This document shows, piece after piece, positions 7,029 through 11,077 of a stretch of 11,077 bases of DNA. This DNA is from Candidatus Kappaea frigidicola. GTDB lineage: Bacteria > Omnitrophota > Gorgyraeia > JAGLLT01. The notes under the pieces are model-generated. The model was not told the DNA's origin. It saw nothing but the letters and a program-made list of their open reading frames with translations, and did not search any database. Positions within the stretch are counted from its first letter, which is position 1; every line of letters starts with the position of its first letter. Location of the stretch: contig JAVCCI010000082.1 in NCBI GenBank assembly GCA_030765555.1, positions 1 to 11,077 of the forward strand, read 5' to 3'. Made by a program: the position numbers and the translations under genes.

Positions 7029-7469
7029 ATGAGTGAAGAAAAAAAAGATGAACAGCAAAATGCTGAGAATCAACCAGAAGTAAAAGAAGAAGTAACTGCC
7101 AAAGAAACGCAAAAACCAAAAGAAGCACAAGAAGAGCCAAAGCAGGAAGAATCTAAAGAAGAAGAAAAAGCTCCTGAGGCAGCTCCGGCAGCAGAAGTAA
7201 AAGAAGAAGCAGCTCCGGCAGCTCCTGTAGTTGAGGAGCAACCAGCAGTAGAAGAAAAAGCTCCTGAGGCAGCTCCGGCAGCAGAAGTAAAAGAAGAAGC
7301 AGCTCCGGCAGCTCCAGCGGAAAGTAAAGAAGAGAAAAAAAAGAAAATAAACAATATGAGCATTGAAGAATTAGATAAAAAGATTAAAGAGACAGAAGAA
7401 AAAATGGGTAATTTAAGCTCTAAGTATGCTCGAGCTTTAAAAGCGCAGAAAGAAAAACTTTCGCAATAA
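7029..7469 (+). CDS. Acidic Ala/Pro/Glu/Lys-rich repeat protein with C-terminal coiled coil
   Basis: A 146-residue, highly charged, low-complexity protein. Residues 1-106 are almost only Glu, Lys, Ala, Pro, Gln and Val and should be disordered. They contain a 30-residue repeat (about 44-66 and 74-96) encoded by a perfect DNA duplication. Residues 107-146 (beginning INNMSIEELDKKIKE) are a different, well-formed amphipathic segment likely to be a helical hairpin or coiled coil and are probably the functional, conserved part. AAGGAG (7017-7022), 6 nt before the ATG, fixes the start. It follows the PIN gene in one operon and is followed by a strong terminator. There is no signal peptide. I do not recognise the family. 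The reverse strand of the repeats is also open, but only because of the skewed codons. Confidence 0.8.
   Translation: MSEEKKDEQQNAENQPEVKEEVTAKETQKPKEAQEEPKQEESKEEEKAPEAAPAAEVKEEAAPAAPVVEEQPAVEEKAPEAAPAAEVKEEAAPAAPAESKEEKKKKINNMSIEELDKKIKETEEKMGNLSSKYARALKAQKEKLSQ
7160..7315 (+). repeat. Perfect 66-bp direct repeat, period 90 bp
   Basis: Positions 7160-7225 and 7250-7315 are identical, separated by 24 bp. The period of 90 keeps the frame (30 codons). Zero differences, including at third codon positions, point to a recent duplication or to ongoing recombination between the copies. Confidence 0.95.
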
Positions 7470-7500
7470 AAACCAAAATAAAATTATGTATTTAACCTTA

Positions 7501-7531
7501 AAGGGAGACATAGTGTATGTCTCCTTTTTTT
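7501..7531 (+). terminator. Rho-independent terminator of the PIN / repeat-protein operon
   Basis: GGAGACATA (7504-7512), loop GTG and TATGTCTCC (7516-7524) give a perfect 9-bp stem, followed by seven T residues (7525-7531). It lies 31 nt after the stop codon of the repeat protein and just before the next promoter, so it separates two transcription units. This is the clearest terminator in the window. Confidence 0.92.
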
Positions 7532-7532
7532 A

Positions 7533-7561
7533 TTGAAAATACTGCTAATATTTTGTATAAT
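7533..7561 (+). promoter_or_regulatory. Strong sigma-70-like promoter for the rnhB operon
   Basis: TTGAAA (7533-7538) is a 5/6 -35 box and TATAAT (7556-7561) a perfect -10 box, with a 17-bp spacer. It follows directly on the terminator T-run. Transcription would start near 7568, which is also the first ATG of the downstream broken reading frame. By consensus match this is the strongest promoter in the window. Confidence 0.8.
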
Positions 7562-7567
7562 AATAGT

Positions 7568-7785
7568 ATGCAAAATAAAAAATATAAGAAATCCCAGCTA
7601 ATCATGTTTTGGCTTTTGCCTTTAATTATTACCTGGGATATTTAGTCATTGCGATGATGGCTTTTTTACTTATTATTTCTTTAGCTCTAGGATTATTTTT
7701 CAGTAAGCGTGCCTGGTGTTCTGTTTGTCCCACGGGTTTTCTTCAAGAGCAAATTCACAGTTTTAATAAAAATAAGAAGAAGTGA
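7568..7785 (+). pseudogene. Frameshifted or remnant small membrane protein with a CxxCP motif
   Basis: Two overlapping frames together look like one small iron-sulfur-type membrane protein. Frame A starts at ATG 7568 (MQNKKYKKSQLIMFWLLPLII...) and stops at TAG 7643. The frame one base back is open from about 7588 to TGA 7783 and reads ...NYYLGYLVIAMMAFLLIIS, then SKRAWCSVCPTGFLQEQI and a Lys-rich end. The Trp-Cys-x-x-Cys-Pro-x-Gly after a membrane helix recalls the polyferredoxin-like membrane proteins of the NapH type. A single -1 shift near 7609-7640 would rejoin the halves into about 72 residues. Alternatively the second frame alone, from TTG 7609, could be a real 58-residue protein. It ends one base before the RNase HII start, consistent with an operon. 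Whether it is a pseudogene, a sequencing error or a true short gene is open. Confidence 0.5.
7591..7639 (+). repeat. Imperfect 49-bp palindrome in the leader / broken frame
   Basis: ATCCCAG (7591-7597) pairs with CTGGGAT (7633-7639). After one C-C mismatch, TAAT (7599-7602) pairs with ATTA (7628-7631), and GGC-TTTT-GCC (7611-7620) closes the centre. In the mRNA this could form a long hairpin about 25 nt after the predicted transcription start. It covers the place where the reading frame breaks. Confidence 0.5.
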
Positions 7786-7786
7786 A

Positions 7787-8584
7787 TTGAAAAAAAAGCT
7801 AGTTTCTTTTGAGAAATTTGAAAGTAGTTTATGGAAAATGGGCTCAAATCATATTGCAGGAATTGATGAAGCCGGACTAGGTGCTTTGGCAGGGCCGGTT
7901 GTAGCTGCAGCAGTTATATTTAAGCCTGATGAAGTAATCCCAGAAGTAAATGACTCTAAGCAATTAACATCTTTAAAAAGAGAAAAACTTTTCAAGGAAA
8001 TTAAAGAGAAAGCTCTTTGTTATTCAATAGGCATTATAGATATTGAATTGATCAATGAAATAAATAACATTTTTAAAGTTGGCCTTGAAGCTATGAAGAA
8101 ATCTGTAGATGGCCTTAAAGTTCCGCCAGATCACTTACTAGTTGATGGTAGACGTATTCCCTCCGTAGAAATACCTCAAACTAGTATAGTTAAGGGGGAC
8201 TCAAGAAGCTTTTCAATAGCCGCTGCTTCTATTTTAGCTAAAGTTTCTAGGGATCATCTGATGATTAAGTATTCTAAAGAATTTAATGATTATCAATTTG
8301 ATAAACATAAGGGTTATGCGACGGCTGGACATATAAAAGCTATTAGAGATTTTGGTCCTTGTGTGATACATAGAACTTCCTATGATTTTGTTAAGGGTCT
8401 TTGTGGAGAATTTTCTAAAGAATATTATGCTTCTGAGGAATTAATTAAGAGTTGTAAGGATATAGAAGAATTAAATGCGTTAATAATGAAAATCAATAAA
8501 AAGTATTTTTCAGATATTGAAAAGACAAGACTTAAAAAAAGAATAAAATCTAAAATGAAATATTTTAAAAGTAGGAGGAGTTAA
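7787..8584 (+). CDS. rnhB: Ribonuclease HII, variant GLG motif, C-terminal extension
   Basis: A 265-residue RNase HII, the cytoplasmic endonuclease that nicks RNA in RNA/DNA hybrids and removes single ribonucleotides from DNA. The four catalytic acids are present: Asp27-Glu28 (GIDEAG), Asp120 (LLVDGRRIP) and Asp138 (IVKGDSRSFSIAAASILAKV). HKGYATAGH and GPCVIHRTSYDF are also typical. Two oddities stand out. The usual GRG after the first Asp-Glu is GLG (Leu31 for Arg), and about 65 Lys-rich residues follow the point where most RNase HII proteins end. TTG 7787 is chosen as start because LVSFEKFESSLWK matches the usual N-terminus; an upstream in-frame ATG at 7709 would lie inside the broken membrane gene and adds unrelated residues. 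The ribosome-binding site is weak (AAGAAGAAG). Confidence 0.88.
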   Translation: MKKKLVSFEKFESSLWKMGSNHIAGIDEAGLGALAGPVVAAAVIFKPDEVIPEVNDSKQLTSLKREKLFKEIKEKALCYSIGIIDIELINEINNIFKVGLEAMKKSVDGLKVPPDHLLVDGRRIPSVEIPQTSIVKGDSRSFSIAAASILAKVSRDHLMIKYSKEFNDYQFDKHKGYATAGHIKAIRDFGPCVIHRTSYDFVKGLCGEFSKEYYASEELIKSCKDIEELNALIMKINKKYFSDIEKTRLKKRIKSKMKYFKSRRS

Positions 8585-8585
8585 G

Positions 8586-8906
8586 ATGGCAAAGGATGTA
8601 AGTGGTGAAAAATTTGAAGCTGAAGTTTTAATGGCGGAGAAGCCGGTTTTAGTTGATTTTTGGGCTGAGTGGTGTGGGCCCTGTAAAATGATGATTCCCG
8701 TTATTGATGAGCTTACTGAGGAACTCTCTGATAAGGTAAAAGTTGTTAAGGTTAATGTTGATGAGGCTCAGGATATAGCTTCTCAATACGGGATTATGAG
8801 TATTCCCACCATGGTGCTTTTTAATGAATCTAAAGAAGTTGCTCGCCTATCAGGAGCAATGCCCAAAGAGCCTATTGTTCATTGGCTTGAGTCTAATCTT
8901 AAATAA
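8586..8906 (+). CDS. trxA: Thioredoxin
   Basis: A 106-residue classical thioredoxin, a cytoplasmic dithiol reductant. The active site WCGPCK is at 29-34 (Cys30, Cys33), preceded by VLVDFWAEW. The cis-proline motif is SIPT (Pro74), and the buried Asp is at 24. Length and layout are those of the family, with no signal peptide or extra domains. AGGAGG (8573-8578) lies 7 nt before the ATG, and the gene starts 1 nt after the rnhB stop, so it is in the same operon. No thioredoxin reductase gene is present here. The family is certain; trxA is the generic symbol, and a lineage-specific paralogue is possible. Confidence 0.95.
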   Translation: MAKDVSGEKFEAEVLMAEKPVLVDFWAEWCGPCKMMIPVIDELTEELSDKVKVVKVNVDEAQDIASQYGIMSIPTMVLFNESKEVARLSGAMPKEPIVHWLESNLK

Positions 8907-8912
8907 ATCAAT

Positions 8913-9578
8913 ATGAAAATACTTCCTTTTAGGCCCGAGGCTGTGATTTTTGATATGGACGGGGTAATTACAGATACTATGGGTTTTCATTTTAAAGCAT
9001 GGAAAAAGGCTTTAAGTGCCTATGGTATAAAAGCGGGCTATTGTGATATTTATTTGCGAGAAGGCCAAAAGGGCTTGGATACCGCTCTTGAAATGATGCA
9101 AGAGCAGAACATTGATTCTTCGCTTGATAAGGCTCAGGAGATATTACAACTCAAAGAAGATATCTTTAAAAAAATATCTCATCCAAAATTAATGGAAGGT
9201 GCTTCAGGGCTTTTAGTTGATTTGAAAAAAGAAGGTTATAAAATGGCTCTGGTAACTGGAACAGCTAGAAGAGAGGTGGGCCATATATTACCAACTGATT
9301 TACTAAAATTATTTGATTATACATTGACAGGTGATGAAGTGAAGGCTGGTAAGCCTGACCCTGAACCCTATACCAGGGCTTTGGAGGCCCTCGAACTTTC
9401 ATCTCAAGAAGCAGTTGTTATTGAGAATGCTCCTTTTGGTATAACTTCGGCTAAAAGGGCGGGTATATATTGTATAGCTGTTTGTACCTATTTAGAGGAA
9501 GAACACCTCCAGGAAGCAGATTTAATTCTAAAAAGCCTTAAAGAAGTTGATGAAACCCTCCTTAAAGCTCATTGTTAA
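8913..9578 (+). CDS. HAD-superfamily hydrolase, beta-phosphoglucomutase / phosphatase-like
   Basis: A 221-residue HAD subfamily IA enzyme. Motif I is FDMDGVITDT (nucleophile Asp14, acid/base Asp16), motif II VTGT (114-117), motif III Lys147 in AGKPDPEPY, and motif IV VVIENAPFGITSAKRAG (Glu171, Asn172). A helical cap lies between motif I and about residue 85. The Asp-x-Asp motif, the cap and the GKPDPEPY/ENAP pattern fit the beta-phosphoglucomutase and sugar-phosphatase branch, but the substrate cannot be fixed. The start lies 6 nt after the thioredoxin stop and has no good ribosome-binding site, so it is probably translated from the same mRNA. A weak hairpin follows its stop codon. Family assignment is firm; exact activity is uncertain. 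Confidence 0.88.
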   Translation: MKILPFRPEAVIFDMDGVITDTMGFHFKAWKKALSAYGIKAGYCDIYLREGQKGLDTALEMMQEQNIDSSLDKAQEILQLKEDIFKKISHPKLMEGASGLLVDLKKEGYKMALVTGTARREVGHILPTDLLKLFDYTLTGDEVKAGKPDPEPYTRALEALELSSQEAVVIENAPFGITSAKRAGIYCIAVCTYLEEEHLQEADLILKSLKEVDETLLKAHC

Positions 9579-9579
9579 G

Positions 9580-9599
9580 GTTAAAGCATCTGGCTTAAC
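9580..9599 (+). terminator. Weak hairpin at the end of the rnhB-trx-HAD operon
   Basis: GTTAA-A-GC (9580-9587), loop ATCTG and GC-TTAAC (9593-9599) form a 7-bp stem with one bulged A, directly after the HAD stop codon. Only a short, broken T-rich tail (TTCAT) follows, so intrinsic termination would be inefficient. Its place between an operon end and a new promoter is the main support. Confidence 0.3.
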
Positions 9600-9613
9600 T
9601 TCATAAATCATGC

Positions 9614-9642
9614 TTGACTTTTGAGCTCCTTAGCCTTAAAAT
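9614..9642 (+). promoter_or_regulatory. Sigma-70-like promoter of the DJ-1/PfpI gene
   Basis: TTGACT (9614-9619) and TAAAAT (9637-9642), each a 5/6 match, are separated by 17 bp. Transcription would start near 9649, about 35 nt before the ATG at 9684. This placement argues against translation starting at the in-frame TTG at 9621, which lies inside the promoter. Confidence 0.65.
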
Positions 9643-9683
9643 GGTTATGCTTTATAGTTATCGTCTTTATAATTAAAAAATAT

Positions 9684-10193
9684 ATGAGTAATAAAAAAAT
9701 AGCTATACTAGTTGATGATATTTATCAGGATTTAGAGGTTTGGTATCCGTATTTACGCTTAAAAGAGGCAGGTTTTGAAGTTTATATTGTGGGTTATGAG
9801 AAAAAAACCTATAAGAGTAAGCACGGATATGAAATTAAAAGTGATTTATCTATAAATGAAGCTCTTTCTGTAGATTTTGAAGGGGTTATTATCCCTGGGG
9901 GCTATGCTCCTGATATCTTGAGACGTCATCAGGAAGTTTTGAGTTTTGTTAGAAAGCTTAATGAGGATAATAAGATAGTGGCAGCTATATGCCATGGACC
10001 ATGGGTAGCAGCATCTGCTAATATATTAGAAGGTAAAAAATGTACCTGTTTTTATGCCATTAAGGATGATGTTGTAAATGCTGGAGCTACTTATTTAGAT
10101 GAAGAAGTTGTAGTAGATGGTAATTTAATTTCATCTCGTAAACCAGAAGATTTACCTGCTTTTTTAAGGGCTATTATCAATAAATTATCTTAA
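9684..10193 (+). CDS. DJ-1/PfpI-family protein (protease I / glyoxalase III-like)
   Basis: A 169-residue cytoplasmic protein of the DJ-1/PfpI family, whose members have been described as proteases, glyoxalases or deglycases in stress defence. The catalytic Cys103-His104 lies in the nucleophile elbow AAICHGPWV, and the supporting acid is Glu18 in YQDLEVWYP. VIIPGGYAPD (68-77) and ISSRKPEDLPAF (149-160) are typical of the bacterial PfpI/YhbO branch. The ATG at 9684 is chosen because the family begins with MxxKKIAIL and a promoter lies just upstream; no clear Shine-Dalgarno precedes it. Its own promoter suggests separate, perhaps stress-linked, expression. The precise activity is debated for the whole family. 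Confidence 0.9.
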   Translation: MSNKKIAILVDDIYQDLEVWYPYLRLKEAGFEVYIVGYEKKTYKSKHGYEIKSDLSINEALSVDFEGVIIPGGYAPDILRRHQEVLSFVRKLNEDNKIVAAICHGPWVAASANILEGKKCTCFYAIKDDVVNAGATYLDEEVVVDGNLISSRKPEDLPAFLRAIINKLS

Positions 10194-10201
10194 TTTATAA
10201 T

Positions 10202-10219
10202 TTTGTAGTAAGCTACAAA
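10202..10219 (+). promoter_or_regulatory. 7-bp inverted repeat upstream of the split-barrel gene
   Basis: TTTGTAG (10202-10208), TAAG and CTACAAA (10213-10219) form a perfect short palindrome, 3 nt before the AAGGAG of the next gene. A TATAAT (10196-10201) sits directly upstream, but no -35 box is seen. It could be an operator or an mRNA hairpin; it is not followed by a T-run. Confidence 0.35.
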
Positions 10220-10234
10220 CGAAAGGAGACTGCA

Positions 10235-10717
10235 GTGGAGCTTAACAAAGCGATGGCGAAATTGCTGTCCAAGCATAGAATTGTAATGGTCTCAAGTGCT
10301 TCTAAGGATGGCAAACCTAATGCCTCCCTCAAAGGGATTGTAGAGGTTATGCCAGAAGAAGGAATAATATATTTTCTTGATTTATATTCCCAAAAGACAA
10401 AAGATAACCTTCTGGAGAATCCACAGGTTTCTATATCTATTGCAGATATCGAAGGTTTTGAAGGATATCAATTTAAAGGTATTGTCGAGCTGATTGATAA
10501 TGGGGAGATGTTTAAAAAATATATTAAAAAGTGGGAAAGACAAAGGACAGTTTTATTAATTGAAAGAATGATTAAGAATGTTCAAAAAGGCTCTAGTCAT
10601 GGTCGTCATGAGTTATATTTACCTGAACCAAGGTATTTAGTAAAGGTGCGTATAACTGAAATTTATGATTTATTGCCCCACAGTGACTCCAAGACTGATA
10701 ATAAAAGTAAAACTTAA
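10235..10717 (+). CDS. Pyridoxamine 5'-phosphate oxidase-family flavin-binding split-barrel protein
   Basis: A 160-residue protein with the split-barrel pattern of the PNPOx-like superfamily: an N-terminal helix (MELNKAMAKLLSKHRIV), then a strand pair with ASKDGKPNASLKGIVEVM (22-39), then IIYFLDLYSQKTKDNLLENPQVSISIAD, which matches the FMN-phosphate binding and dimer region, and GYQFKGIVELID. Members bind FMN, F420 or haem; this one is too divergent to assign a cofactor or substrate, and it is unlikely to be true PdxH. The GTG start is supported by AAGGAG (10223-10228), 6 nt upstream. The C-terminus is a polar Lys/Asp/Ser tail. It lies between a DJ-1 protein and pyruvate:ferredoxin oxidoreductase, which hints at redox or stress functions. 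Confidence 0.85.
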   Translation: MELNKAMAKLLSKHRIVMVSSASKDGKPNASLKGIVEVMPEEGIIYFLDLYSQKTKDNLLENPQVSISIADIEGFEGYQFKGIVELIDNGEMFKKYIKKWERQRTVLLIERMIKNVQKGSSHGRHELYLPEPRYLVKVRITEIYDLLPHSDSKTDNKSKT

Positions 10718-10743
10718 ATAAATATAAACGGAGATTTCTTAAG

Positions 10744-11077
10744 ATGGCAAGTAAAATGAAAACTATGGATGGTAATACAGCAGCTGCCTATATAGGTCAT
10801 GCTACAAACGAAGTAATTGCAATATATCCTATAACTCCTTCATCCGGAGTAGGTGAAATAGCAGATGCTAAATCTGCCAAAGGAGAAACTAATATTTGGG
10901 GACAGGTGCCAAGTGTATCTGAGCTCCAGTCTGAAGGGGGCGCTTCCGGCGCTGTACACGGCGCCTTGACAGCTGGCAGTATGACGACTACATTCACTGC
11001 TTCTCAAGGCCTTCTTTTAATGATTCCTAATATGCATAAAATAGCAGGTGAACTTACACCTGCTGTTTTTTATGTAA
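10744..11077 (+). CDS. Pyruvate:ferredoxin (flavodoxin) oxidoreductase, N-terminal part, cut by window end
   Basis: The first 111 residues of what should be a roughly 1170-residue enzyme that oxidises pyruvate to acetyl-CoA and CO2 and reduces ferredoxin, the central step of anaerobic pyruvate use. The start MASKMKTMDGNTAAAYIGHA, the block IYPITPSS (27-34) with the pyruvate-contacting Thr31, Glu64 in the position known to activate thiamine diphosphate, and TTTFTASQGLLLMIPNMHKI (81-100) are diagnostic of domain I in the single-chain enzyme. GGAG (10730-10733) lies 10 nt before the ATG. No separate promoter is obvious, so it may be co-transcribed with the split-barrel gene. The frame is still open at the last base. 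Commonly named nifJ or por. Confidence 0.95.
   Translation, partial: MASKMKTMDGNTAAAYIGHATNEVIAIYPITPSSGVGEIADAKSAKGETNIWGQVPSVSELQSEGGASGAVHGALTAGSMTTTFTASQGLLLMIPNMHKIAGELTPAVFYV

Noticed and set aside
6993..7363. Open frames on the minus strand across the acidic repeat gene, rich in Phe/Ser or Ala/Gly
   Set aside because: They are mirror images of the low-complexity GAA/GCA codons on the plus strand, with no ribosome-binding sites or recognisable domains.
7600..7645. Programmed -1 ribosomal frameshift joining the two halves of the small membrane protein
   Set aside because: No X-XXY-YYZ slippery heptamer is in the proper frame near the overlap, although a hairpin is present; mutation or sequencing error is simpler.
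9621..9683. TTG at 9621 as the start of the DJ-1/PfpI protein, giving a hydrophobic N-terminal signal-like segment
   Set aside because: It lies inside the TTGACT-N17-TAAAAT promoter, before the predicted transcription start, and the family normally begins at the residues encoded from 9684.
10797..10997. Minus-strand open frame opposite the start of pyruvate:ferredoxin oxidoreductase
   Set aside because: The plus strand there encodes highly conserved enzyme motifs; the reverse frame has no ribosome-binding site and no recognisable domain.

Overview
The window reads as a piece of an AT-rich (about one third G+C by eye) anaerobic bacterial chromosome. Shine-Dalgarno sites, sigma-70-like promoters and a rho-independent terminator mark it as bacterial. 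The gene set (pyruvate:ferredoxin oxidoreductase, ferredoxin-fused MinD ATPases, NifX-domain proteins, an archaeal-type CxxC DUF89 protein and an archaeal/bacterial 'RNA ligase partner' PIN protein) suggests an uncultivated anaerobic lineage such as Omnitrophota. That placement is inference, not proof. All genes lie on the + strand.

Region 1 (43-937): a small four-helix membrane protein with an internal duplication, then a Fur-family metalloregulator. The Fur gene has a good promoter (TTGACA-N17-TATTAT) with a Fur-box-like operator over its transcription start, so it probably autoregulates.

Region 2 (938-6399): a compact cluster encoding a DUF5320 protein, two NifX/NifB-domain proteins, a SAM methyltransferase, one polypeptide carrying two MinD-type ATPases each with an inserted 2x[4Fe-4S] ferredoxin domain, a DUF89 phosphatase-like protein and a metallo-beta-lactamase-fold protein. 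Spacings are tight, with overlaps at the 3' end. It looks like an iron-sulfur or metal-cluster handling system under Fur, not a nitrogenase locus. The most interesting noncoding signal is here. The leaders of the DUF5320 gene (1017-1116) and the second NifX gene (1895-1997) share a two-hairpin architecture. Their 3' hairpins have identical geometry, a conserved 13-nt loop and six of fourteen stem pairs changed on both sides with pairing kept. This looks like an undescribed structured RNA element. A further copy of the 5' hairpin is tandemly duplicated just upstream.

Region 3 (6400-7531): an RNA-ligase-partner PIN protein and an acidic Ala/Pro/Glu/Lys-rich protein with a 66-bp perfect internal repeat, closed by a strong terminator.

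Region 4 (7533-9599): a strong promoter, a frameshifted or very short membrane Cys-x-x-Cys-Pro gene, RNase HII (with an unusual GLG in place of GRG and a C-terminal extension), thioredoxin and a HAD phosphatase/phosphoglucomutase-like enzyme.

Region 5 (9614-11077): a DJ-1/PfpI protein with its own promoter, a flavin-binding split-barrel protein, and the first 111 codons of pyruvate:ferredoxin oxidoreductase, cut by the window edge. No tRNA, rRNA, insertion sequence or CRISPR array was seen.
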